From positions 1 through 7,556 of the forward strand of contig CAMDHL010000097.1 in the NCBI GenBank assembly GCA_945898105.1: a stretch of 7,556 bases of DNA, written 5' to 3'. Under the pieces are notes generated by a model. The model made no database searches. It was not told the DNA's origin and saw only the letters and a program-made list of their open reading frames with translations. Shown here in pieces: positions 1-5,457 of the stretch. Numbering within the stretch: position 1 is the first letter of the stretch; each line of letters opens with the position of its first letter. The position numbers were made by a program, and so were the translations under genes. This stretch comes from Comamonas sp. lk (GTDB lineage Bacteria > Pseudomonadota > Gammaproteobacteria > Burkholderiales > Burkholderiaceae_C).

Positions 1-1594
1 TTTGGCAAATGCCGTGGCGCATGTCCAGGTTTTCCACCTGGTACGGCATGTCGTGAAAGGATTCGCCAGCCTGAAAATCCTGTCCGTTTTTAAGCGAAGC
101 GGGGCGGATTTTTTCCATGATGGATTGCGAGGCCATGCGCGCCTGCCAACCCAGTACGCGCCCGTCTTTGGCCACCACGGCGCGCTGGCGGTACAGCGCT
201 GCGGGCCGGAAGAAGTCGTGCTGCATATCTTCTTCGCGCGACCACAGCATTTGTACCGGCGTGCCGCCTAGCTCGCGGGCTATCAGCACCGCCTGGCGCA
301 CATAGTCTTGCGATGCACCACGACGCCCGTAGCCGCCGCCCAGGTAAGGCCGGTGCACAGTCACGTTTTCTACCGGCAAGCCCAGGGTTTTAGCCGCTTC
401 GTTGAGGGTGGCTTCAGCATTTTGCGTCGGCGCCCACACTTCGGCCTTATCGCCTTTGACCCAGGCAGTGCAGTTTTGCGGCTCCAAGGTAAAGTGGTTC
501 AGGTAAGGCGTGAAGTATTCGGCCTCTATTGTCTTGTAGTCAGCCGCTTGCGTGCCCGTGGCGGTGGCCCAGGTGGCCTCAAAATCACCTTCATTGCGCA
601 AGCTGCGCGATGCGAGTATTCCGGCTTGCAAGGTCTGAGTGATAGCCTGATCGTCCAGCTTTTCGTTGCCGCGGTAGTCCCAAACTACTTTGACTGCTTT
701 GAGCGCCTGCTGCGCGCGCCACCAGTTGTCGGCCACTACGGCCACGAAGTCGGGCCCAGTGACTACTTTTTTGACGCCACGTCGGCTCAATATCGCCGCG
801 CCATCCACCGATTTGGGGACGCCTCCGAAAACAGGGCATTGCGCAATCGCGGCGTAAAGCATGCCCGGCACGCGCACATCAGTGCCATAGATAGCGCTGC
901 CGTCGCATTTGGCCGGAATATCAAAACGCTTAAGCGGCTTGCCGATCAGCGTCCATTGGTCCGGGCTTTTGAGCACGATGTCGCTGGGCGCTTTTTGTTG
1001 CGCTGCGGACCCGGCAAGTTCGCCATAACTGGCGCTGCGCTTGCTCGCGACGTGGCTGACTTTGCCTTGTTTTGCTACAAGTTCGCCCACGGGCACGCCC
1101 CAGCGCTGCGCGGCTGCAAGCTTGAGCATTTCTCGCGCAGTGGCGCCGGCTTTGCGCATCACTAGTTGCGAGTCTCGCGTACCCCGGCTGCCGCCGGTGC
1201 CAAAGGTGACGTAGACCTTGTTACGCGCGATGTGTTCGTTGACGGACGCGAACTCCATGCGCACATCGTCCCACCGGCATTCCAATTCTTCGGCCAACAT
1301 CATGGGCAGGCTGGTGCTAGTGCCTTGTCCCATCTCGGAGCGCGATACCTGGCAGAACACGCGGTTGTCGGGGCTGATGCGTATCCATGCGTTGATGTCG
1401 GCCGCGCCTGCATGCGGCCCGTCGGTAGCTAGCTTGTCGGCGACGGCGGGGGGCAGGTAAAAGCCCAGGCTCAGGCCACCAGCCCAGGCGGCCACTGCTC
1501 CCGTGCTGGTCTGCTTTAAAAACCCCCGGCGCGACGTATCGGCCGGCTCAGATTGAAGATTGTTGACGCTGGTGGGAGGAGCATACATAGTCAT
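1..1594 (-). CDS. IorB-type xanthine dehydrogenase family molybdopterin-binding large subunit, Tat-exported (3' end cut by window)
   Basis: Catalytic large subunit of a molybdenum hydroxylase that would oxidise an aldehyde or an N-heteroaromatic ring using water-derived oxygen. The frame is open for 531 residues and runs off the left edge, so the C-terminal roughly 200 residues, including the expected catalytic Glu region, are not visible. A twin-arginine signal SRRGFLK (Arg22-Arg23) is followed by a hydrophobic Ala/Gly-rich stretch (about 30-50), implying folded export to the periplasm. Family motifs in order: EMGQG (87-91), GTGGSRGTR (132-140), KRFDIPAKCDG (222-232), the NHFTLEPQN region (366-374), LGGGYGRR (418-425) and WSREEDMQHDFFRP (451-464). 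These fit the isoquinoline 1-oxidoreductase beta-subunit / membrane-associated aldehyde dehydrogenase group rather than cytosolic xanthine dehydrogenase. ATG at 1594 has GAGGTGA just upstream; ATG at 1588 is an alternative. It starts 12 nt after the small subunit gene, so the two are co-transcribed. No FAD subunit is seen; this type usually passes electrons to cytochromes. Substrate unknown. Confidence 0.93.
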   Translation of the reverse strand, partial: MTMYAPPTSVNNLQSEPADTSRRGFLKQTSTGAVAAWAGGLSLGFYLPPAVADKLATDGPHAGAADINAWIRISPDNRVFCQVSRSEMGQGTSTSLPMMLAEELECRWDDVRMEFASVNEHIARNKVYVTFGTGGSRGTRDSQLVMRKAGATAREMLKLAAAQRWGVPVGELVAKQGKVSHVASKRSASYGELAGSAAQQKAPSDIVLKSPDQWTLIGKPLKRFDIPAKCDGSAIYGTDVRVPGMLYAAIAQCPVFGGVPKSVDGAAILSRRGVKKVVTGPDFVAVVADNWWRAQQALKAVKVVWDYRGNEKLDDQAITQTLQAGILASRSLRNEGDFEATWATATGTQAADYKTIEAEYFTPYLNHFTLEPQNCTAWVKGDKAEVWAPTQNAEATLNEAAKTLGLPVENVTVHRPYLGGGYGRRGASQDYVRQAVLIARELGGTPVQMLWSREEDMQHDFFRPAALYRQRAVVAKDGRVLGWQARMASQSIMEKIRPASLKNGQDFQAGESFHDMPYQVENLDMRHGICQ

Positions 1595-1606
1595 GTTCAC
1601 CTCGGC

Positions 1607-2044
1607 TTAGATTTTGGCTGCGGCTTTAATGGCCGTCTTAATGCGCGGGTAGGTGCCGCAGCGGCACAAATTGGTAATCGCCGCGTCGATGTCCGCGTCG
1701 GTAGGACGCGGCTTGCGCGCGAGCAGGGCGGTAGCGGCCATCAGCATGCCGGACTGGCAATAGCCGCATTGCGGTACTTGCTTTTCAATCCAGGCTTTTT
1801 GAAGCGCGGACTTGCCGCCCAGGCCTTCGATGGTGGTAACTTTGCGCCCACTGGCTACGGCCACCGGAATGCTGCAGGAACGCACCGGTTCGCCATCAAG
1901 CAACACGGTACAAGCGCCACATTGCCCGACGCCACATCCGAATTTGGTACCGGTCAGTCCCGCTTCATTGCGGATTGCCCATAGCAAGGGCATGTCGGTT
2001 TCTACGTCCAGGTCCACGGACTTGCCGTTGAGTTTGAATTGCAT
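1607..2044 (-). CDS. IorA-type (2Fe-2S)-binding small subunit of a molybdenum hydroxylase
   Basis: Electron-transfer subunit carrying two [2Fe-2S] clusters for the adjacent molybdopterin subunit. The 145-residue length is normal for the family (about 150). The N-terminal plant-ferredoxin-like domain has Cys37, Cys42, Cys45 and Cys57 ([17 protein letters not shown] region). The C-terminal helical domain has Cys93 and Cys96 in QCGYCQSGM and Cys127 and Cys129 in [11 protein letters not shown]. All eight ligands are present. There is no signal peptide, as expected, because this subunit is normally carried out of the cell with the Tat-bearing large subunit. GGAG at about 2056-2053 lies 8 nt upstream of the ATG. 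It is the first gene of the iorAB-like pair and is preceded by a 188-nt gap, so a promoter of its own is plausible. Confidence 0.95.
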   Translation of the reverse strand: MQFKLNGKSVDLDVETDMPLLWAIRNEAGLTGTKFGCGVGQCGACTVLLDGEPVRSCSIPVAVASGRKVTTIEGLGGKSALQKAWIEKQVPQCGYCQSGMLMAATALLARKPRPTDADIDAAITNLCRCGTYPRIKTAIKAAAKI

Positions 2045-2064
2045 TGCTCAGTCTCCAGCGCACC

Positions 2065-2085
2065 CCAGGCAGAGACATAGCCTGG
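2065..2085 (-). other. Small inverted repeat in the iorA-like 5' leader
   Basis: CCAGGC at 2065-2070 and GCCTGG at 2080-2085 form a perfect 6-bp stem with a 9-nt loop. The structure ends about 8 nt upstream of the GGAG ribosome-binding site of the iron-sulfur subunit gene, so it would fold in the mRNA leader. A role in translation or mRNA stability is possible but not shown; a stem this short can occur by chance. Confidence 0.35.
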
Positions 2086-2166
2086 TACCCTAGATGCGCT
2101 CCCTAAGCATAAAGTAATTCCACGACAGTCCTGACAAAGCCACCATTTAGGCGCACTGCCTGTGGG

Positions 2167-2182
2167 CTTAAAGCCTTAAAGC
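2167..2182. repeat. Tandem 8-bp direct repeat CTTAAAGC x2
   Basis: CTTAAAGC occurs twice head to tail (2167-2174 and 2175-2182). The left copy also sits in the inverted repeat GGCTT-A-AAGCC (2165-2175). It lies about 120-140 nt upstream of the iron-sulfur subunit start. It could be an activator or repressor site for the molybdenum hydroxylase genes, but no regulator gene is visible and the assignment is positional only. Confidence 0.4.
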
Positions 2183-2220
2183 ATGAAAGTATGGGGTCGG
2201 TGGGTTGGGCCGCAAGCGTC

Positions 2221-2232
2221 AAAGTGCACTTT
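2221..2232. repeat. 12-bp perfect palindrome abutting the transporter stop codon
   Basis: AAAGTGCACTTT is self-complementary over all 12 bases and touches the TAG stop (2235-2233) of the SbmA/BacA-like gene. With no loop and no following T-run it is not a typical intrinsic terminator. It may be a dimeric protein-binding site or chance. Confidence 0.3.
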
Positions 2233-3204
2233 CTACGCCTGGGCCTCGGGATGCAGCGCCACTTCAAACTCCGTCAGACGCCGGTAAATAGAGCGCAGTT
2301 CGGTGACGTCTGTCCAGCGGTCGATCAGGTAAGAGAATGAATTATTCACTTCGCCAAATGAATTGCTCACCTGCTGGATGACGCCCAAGGTAATGATCCC
2401 GGTAAACAAAGAGGGCCCCATCAGCAAATAGGGAAAAATAATCATGGTCTGGCCGTACAAATTGCTCCAAAGGTTGAAGTAGGCGTAGTTGTTAAATAGA
2501 CGGAAATTGTTGAAACGGACCGCACTGAAAAGAGAGAGCACTTCGCTTAAGTCCATCCGCCCGCGTTGGTCCTCCGCGTAAACCAGGTTCTTGCGCAAGG
2601 CTGCTTCCACTCTTTGGTTGTTGTACTCCAACCCTGGCAGGCGCCCGCCTATAAACCAGGACAGCACATAGCCCCCTATCGCGGTTGTCATGGCGACCCA
2701 AAAAAGTGAGCCCTCAAACTGTAGCCAGACAATAGCCATCCCCTTGGACAAGCCCCACAAAATGGGGATAAACGAAATCAGTGTCATCACAGCGCGCACC
2801 ACGCCCAGGCCAATGTCTTCGGTTTGTTTGGCAAAGCGCATGCAGTCTTCCTGAATCCGTTGGGACGCGCCCTCTACATCGACCGACGTGTTTTGCCAGC
2901 GTGGCAGGTAGTGCAAGGTCATGGCTTGGCGCCAACGAAATGCGTAGTGCGATGCAACGTATTTTTCTAGGCTGCGCAGCAGCATGTAGGGAAATGCAAT
3001 CCAGGCGAAATCTTGCATAAAGCCCCAAAAGCGCTCTAGGCCGCCAGCTTGTTCGGGTTTTTGAAGCAAGTCATAAAAATCGCCGTACCAGCTGTTCAGG
3101 CGCACGGTTTGTTGCACTGTCACATACACCAGCAAGACCATGGACAGCAATCCCCCCCAAGCCCACAGCGCCCAGGTTCGGCTAACAAAAAAACAGCGAA
3201 ACAT
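2233..3204 (-). CDS. SbmA/BacA-family inner-membrane transporter, short form
   Basis: Integral membrane protein of the SbmA/BacA peptide-antibiotic transporter family; E. coli SbmA takes up microcins and proline-rich peptides using the proton gradient. Conserved stretches recognised: LNSWYGDFYDLLQ (36-48), SHYAFRWRQAM (85-95), EGASQRIQEDCMRFA (111-125), LPGLEYNNQRVEAALRK (189-205) and LFSAVRFNNFRLF (225-237). Hydrophobic segments lie near 11-30, 62-78, 133-160, 167-187 and 253-280. At 323 residues it lacks roughly the first 80 residues (first membrane helices) of the about 406-residue E. coli protein. ATG at 3204 is chosen because AAGGGA (3215-3210) lies 5 nt upstream and the product begins MFRCFF, like E. 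coli SbmA. The in-frame ATG at 3234 has no ribosome-binding site. It follows the ABM-like gene by 73 nt and is probably the last gene of that operon. There is no ATP-binding domain, so it is not the ABC-fused BacA-like (BclA/YddA) type. Substrate unknown. Confidence 0.88.
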   Translation of the reverse strand: MFRCFFVSRTWALWAWGGLLSMVLLVYVTVQQTVRLNSWYGDFYDLLQKPEQAGGLERFWGFMQDFAWIAFPYMLLRSLEKYVASHYAFRWRQAMTLHYLPRWQNTSVDVEGASQRIQEDCMRFAKQTEDIGLGVVRAVMTLISFIPILWGLSKGMAIVWLQFEGSLFWVAMTTAIGGYVLSWFIGGRLPGLEYNNQRVEAALRKNLVYAEDQRGRMDLSEVLSLFSAVRFNNFRLFNNYAYFNLWSNLYGQTMIIFPYLLMGPSLFTGIITLGVIQQVSNSFGEVNNSFSYLIDRWTDVTELRSIYRRLTEFEVALHPEAQA

Positions 3205-3209
3205 GCAAT

Positions 3210-3215
3210 TCCCTT
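3210..3215 (-). promoter_or_regulatory. Ribosome-binding site deciding the transporter start
   Basis: AAGGGA on the minus strand sits 5 nt before ATG 3204, within the ten codons that separate it from the upstream in-frame ATG at 3234. Upstream of 3234 no purine-rich site is visible, so translation from 3204 is favoured. Confidence 0.55.
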
Positions 3216-3262
3216 TTTTGCTTACTCTCGCCATGCTGGCGGTTCAGCGGGCAAGTGTATGC

Positions 3263-3277
3263 GGCCCTTTGCCGGCC
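3263..3277 (-). other. Short hairpin immediately after the ABM-like stop
   Basis: Directly after the TAA stop (3280-3278) the sequence GGCCCTTTGCCGGCC (+ strand) can pair as CGGC-5 nt-GCCG or as GGCC/GGCC. A near-identical element, GGCCCTTTGGCC, follows the DmdA-like gene at 3936-3947. It is too short and lacks a T-run, so it is not called a terminator. Confidence 0.3.
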
Positions 3278-3865
3278 TTAGATCAAGAACGGGGCCTCTT
3301 CACGCTCCAGCATGCCGTAGTCGCGCACCACGCGAAACGCTCGCGCGCTTTGCAGACCTGGCACATTACCCCACGCACGCACGCTGGCCTGTGCCAGGCT
3401 GCGGCTGGCGACTTCCTGCAGGCTGATAAACGCGCCCTGGTGGTTCACACTCTCAAAACCTGCCTGGGACGGTACCTTACCGTCAGTGGTCTGGCTGTAG
3501 GCGGCGATTACAAAGCGGCCTTGGTCGGGCGCTTGTATGTCGTCTTGCGCTGCTTGGCTGAATTGACCTTCGACCCATTGGCAAACCAGGCTGGCCACGC
3601 GGATGCGGTAATCGGCAAAATGTTCGTAGCGCCCGGCTTGCTGCGATTGCAGATGCAGACTGTCGCGCCGCCAACCCAGGATGGCTGCCTCATCACGCCA
3701 GTGCTGGTGCGACAGCAGCACCGCGTCGTCGCTCAAGCAGCGGTAGCGGTCTAAGAACAAAAGCCCCTCGTGCCGCGCCAGCGCCGAGCGCAGGCGGGCC
3801 ACATGCTCGAAATAATGCGGCAAATGCCCAGGTTTGGGGCGAACTTCGAAGAATAGTGCGTACAT
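3278..3865 (-). CDS. ABM-fold (antibiotic biosynthesis monooxygenase-like) protein with C-terminal extension
   Basis: A 195-residue soluble protein with no signal peptide. Residues 1-95 fit the dimeric alpha/beta-barrel ABM family: strand YALFFEVRP at the start, EGLLFLDRYRCLSDD (33-47), LSHQHWRDEAAILGWRRD (51-68), then H71, the AGRY segment (77-80) and FADYRIRV (83-90). Single ABM proteins are about 100 residues. The remaining half (about 117-195) looks like a degenerate second ferredoxin-like unit (GRFVIAAYSQ, GAFISLQEVASRSLAQASVRAW, ARAFRVVRDYGM). Family members are monooxygenases, heme-degrading enzymes or small-molecule isomerases and scavengers, so a specific reaction cannot be assigned. 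AAGGA lies 6 nt before the ATG. It follows the DmdA-like gene by 87 nt, on the same strand, and is probably part of the same operon. The two-domain architecture is inferred by eye. Confidence 0.85.
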   Translation of the reverse strand: MYALFFEVRPKPGHLPHYFEHVARLRSALARHEGLLFLDRYRCLSDDAVLLSHQHWRDEAAILGWRRDSLHLQSQQAGRYEHFADYRIRVASLVCQWVEGQFSQAAQDDIQAPDQGRFVIAAYSQTTDGKVPSQAGFESVNHQGAFISLQEVASRSLAQASVRAWGNVPGLQSARAFRVVRDYGMLEREEAPFLI

Positions 3866-3882
3866 AGGGTCCTTCGGTATAC

Positions 3883-3924
3883 AAGCGGCATTGTGCGCTT
3901 GGGCGGGTTGCCCGCGCGCCGCTT
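3883..3924 (-). other. Nested inverted repeat in the gap between the DmdA-like and ABM-like genes
   Basis: AAGCGGC (3883-3889) and GCCGCTT (3918-3924) form a perfect 7-bp outer stem. Inside it GCGGG (3903-3907), loop TTG and CCCGC (3911-3915) form a second perfect stem. A further small hairpin GGCC-4-GGCC lies at 3936-3947. No T-run follows. In the transcript this would be a branched or stacked structure between two genes, perhaps an mRNA-processing or stability element, a weak attenuator or a REP-like element. Function is inferred only from position. Confidence 0.45.
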
Positions 3925-3952
3925 GATGCGTGACAGGCCCTTTGGCCGTTTA

Positions 3953-5077
3953 TCAAGGAAACGGTAGCGCGCAGACCATGCCCGGTCTCTGCATGCCATC
4001 GGCGCTGCATACCGTTACGGTTTGACCGGGGTTCCAGTAGGCTTTCTCAATCATTGACAGTCCGACATTGCGCTTTAGTCGGGGGGACCATGCGGCCGAG
4101 GTGATGCGACCTACTTGTGGCCCATGGGCGTCACCGGCATGTACGGGCCAGGGCTTTCCGCAAGGCGGGCAGGGGCCGCCGTCAAACAACACACCACGCA
4201 TTTCGCGCGCATGGCCTTGCGCCGCAATCGCTTGTAGCGCCTCACGGCCCAGATACTCCAAGGCACTATCCGAGCTGCAAAACTTGCCCAGACCGCATTC
4301 CAAAGGGTTGTTTTCCAGCGTAAATTCATTGCCGTAGGACAAGAGTCCGCCCTCGATGCGCTCAATCAGGTTCGGGCAGCCGGGTGTGATGTTGAACTCC
4401 TGGCCTGCCTCCCACACCAGATCCCACAAGGCCGAACCCAGCGTGCTGTCGTTGAGGTAAATTTCAAAGCCCCCTTGCTTGGAGTAGCCGCCGCGTTGAA
4501 CCAGCTGGCGCGTACCCTGAAAGTCCACATAATCAAAATTAAAAAACCGGATGCTCCGAATTTGGTCGCCAAAAATTTTGGCCATCAAGTCTTCGGCTTT
4601 GGGTCCTTGCACAGACAAAGGCGATACGTCCGGCTCGCGCACCGACACCTTGAGTGCGGCACCCAAGGCCAGCCCTTTGGCCCATAACAAAACGTCCGAG
4701 TCCGCGATTGACAACCAAAAATGGTCTGGCGCAAGCTTGAGCAGCACCGGGTCGTTGACTATGCCGGCTTTGTCGTCAATCAAGGGCACATACAGGCATT
4801 GGCCAATGCGTGCTTTGCCTATATCGCGCGGCGTCATCCACTGCACCAGTCGGGCCGCGTCAAGGCCTTTGATTTCCACCTGGCGCTGGCAGGAGACATC
4901 CCATATCTGCACATGCTCGCGCATATGCCAATAGTCTTCCTCCACGCTGGGCGCAAAGGCTTTGGGTAGCAGCATGTGGTTAACCACCGAGAAGCCGCGA
5001 ACGCCGTGTTGCTCCACGCGGTCGGTATAAGGGGTACGCCGGATGCGGCGCGACATGTTCAGGCCGGAAGTTGACAT
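3953..5077 (-). CDS. DmdA-like (GcvT-fold) tetrahydrofolate-dependent demethylase-like protein
   Basis: Member of the aminomethyltransferase (GcvT) family, closest by eye to dimethylsulfoniopropionate demethylase DmdA, which transfers a methyl group to tetrahydrofolate. The 374-residue length fits. Motifs: SRRIRRTPY (9-17) and VVNHMLLP (31-38) at the N-terminus; EHVQIWDVSCQRQVEIKG (54-71); the GIVNDPV folate/substrate region (105-111); EPDVSPLSVQGPKAEDLM (148-165); SKQGGFEIYL (199-208); GCPNLIERIEGGLLSYGNE (233-251); ECGLGKFC (260-267). A C-terminal GcvT_C-like barrel follows (about 285-374). From memory, marine DmdA has Trp where this protein has Tyr198, just before SKQGGFEIY. That may mean a different methyl donor, since DmdA-like non-DMSP relatives are common in Proteobacteria. 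AAGGA sits 7 nt before the ATG, in the 13-nt gap after the HIUase-like gene. The family is secure; DMSP as substrate is not, as nothing else here points to DMSP use. Confidence 0.88.
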   Translation of the reverse strand: MSTSGLNMSRRIRRTPYTDRVEQHGVRGFSVVNHMLLPKAFAPSVEEDYWHMREHVQIWDVSCQRQVEIKGLDAARLVQWMTPRDIGKARIGQCLYVPLIDDKAGIVNDPVLLKLAPDHFWLSIADSDVLLWAKGLALGAALKVSVREPDVSPLSVQGPKAEDLMAKIFGDQIRSIRFFNFDYVDFQGTRQLVQRGGYSKQGGFEIYLNDSTLGSALWDLVWEAGQEFNITPGCPNLIERIEGGLLSYGNEFTLENNPLECGLGKFCSSDSALEYLGREALQAIAAQGHAREMRGVLFDGGPCPPCGKPWPVHAGDAHGPQVGRITSAAWSPRLKRNVGLSMIEKAYWNPGQTVTVCSADGMQRPGMVCALPFP

Positions 5078-5090
5078 AGTGATTCCTTGG

Positions 5091-5447
5091 CTAGGCAGAC
5101 CACCACACGCTGTAGCTGTGCGGCGCGATCATTAAAGGGATGTGGTAGCTGCCCTCTGGGTCAGGCATGGCAAAGCGGATGACGATTTCTTTCACGATTT
5201 GGCGGCCGGCGCCGGCTAAGCCGTTGGCGGCGAAATAAGCGCCGCTTTGAATGACCATTTCATAGGCCAACTGGGCGCAGTCCATCGGCAGTTTGATAGC
5301 CTCTGTAAAACGGCCTCCGCTATCGGTAGCCTTGTCCAGTAAGCGCAGGCGCTGCCCATTGCTATGGACTTGAAAAACGCATATGCCTACATGGCCTGCG
5401 TGGCTGCCGTCAGTGGAATTGAGTAAGTGGGTGCTCAGAGTAGCCAT
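5091..5447 (-). CDS. Transthyretin-like / 5-hydroxyisourate hydrolase-like protein with divergent C-terminus
   Basis: 118 residues, the normal HIUase length, without a signal peptide, so probably cytosolic. Visible family features are LSTHLLN with His7 (signature 1), DSGGRF with Arg46 (the usual DGR), YEMVIQSGAYF (62-72), and RFAMPDPEGSYHIPLMIAP with His102 (signature 2). True HIUases end in the near-invariant Tyr-Arg-Gly-Ser, part of the active site. Here the end reads SYSVWWSA, so the Arg-Gly-Ser is lost although His7, Arg46 and His102 are kept. HIUase hydrolyses the ring amide of 5-hydroxyisourate in purine breakdown; this protein may act on a related cyclic substrate or on something else. 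It begins 10 nt after the ThDP enzyme stop and ends 13 nt before the DmdA-like gene, so it is co-transcribed. A possible Shine-Dalgarno AGGA lies about 8 nt upstream of the ATG, within the short gap. Confidence 0.88.
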   Translation of the reverse strand: MATLSTHLLNSTDGSHAGHVGICVFQVHSNGQRLRLLDKATDSGGRFTEAIKLPMDCAQLAYEMVIQSGAYFAANGLAGAGRQIVKEIVIRFAMPDPEGSYHIPLMIAPHSYSVWWSA

Positions 5448-5457
5448 GGGACGGGTC

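Larger units (their letters stand above)
2045..2232 (-). promoter_or_regulatory. Leader / intergenic region upstream of the iorAB-like pair
   Basis: This gap between the end of the transporter gene and the iron-sulfur subunit gene is the longest non-coding stretch in the window. It contains a perfect 12-bp palindrome just after the transporter stop, a tandem 8-bp repeat (2167-2182) and a 6-bp-stem hairpin (2065-2085) just above the Shine-Dalgarno of the iron-sulfur subunit gene. I found no convincing sigma-70 pair. The best is TTGTCA (2137-2132) with a poor TTTATG/TATGCT element 18-20 nt on, reading leftward. There is no GC-rich hairpin followed by a T-run, so an intrinsic terminator for the upstream operon is not evident. 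A promoter or operator for iorAB here is inferred from position and the repeats. Confidence 0.3.

Noticed and set aside
308..1165. Long open frame on the + strand (285 codons)
   Set aside because: It lies opposite the molybdopterin subunit, whose minus-strand translation shows family motifs throughout; the + strand product has no recognisable domain. It is an antisense shadow in GC-rich coding DNA.
2106..2137. Sigma-70 promoter TTGTCA...TATGCT upstream of the iron-sulfur subunit gene
   Set aside because: Spacing to TATGCT is 20 nt, and the alternative at 18 nt (TTTATG) matches the -10 consensus poorly; too weak to call as a separate feature.
2221..2232. AAAGTGCACTTT as an intrinsic terminator of the transporter operon
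   Set aside because: It is a loopless palindrome, low in GC at its ends, with no T-run after it in the direction of transcription.
3205..3234. Upstream ATG (3234) as the transporter start
   Set aside because: It has no ribosome-binding site and adds ten non-conserved residues; ATG 3204 has AAGGGA and gives an SbmA-like MFRCFF beginning.
3140..3754. Open frame on the + strand (204 codons) across the ABM-like and transporter gene starts
   Set aside because: It runs antisense to two genes with clear family motifs and good ribosome-binding sites; its product looks like low-complexity shadow sequence.
3693..4010. Minus-strand open frame overlapping the DmdA-like end and ABM-like start
   Set aside because: It is out of frame with both recognised proteins and has no motif.
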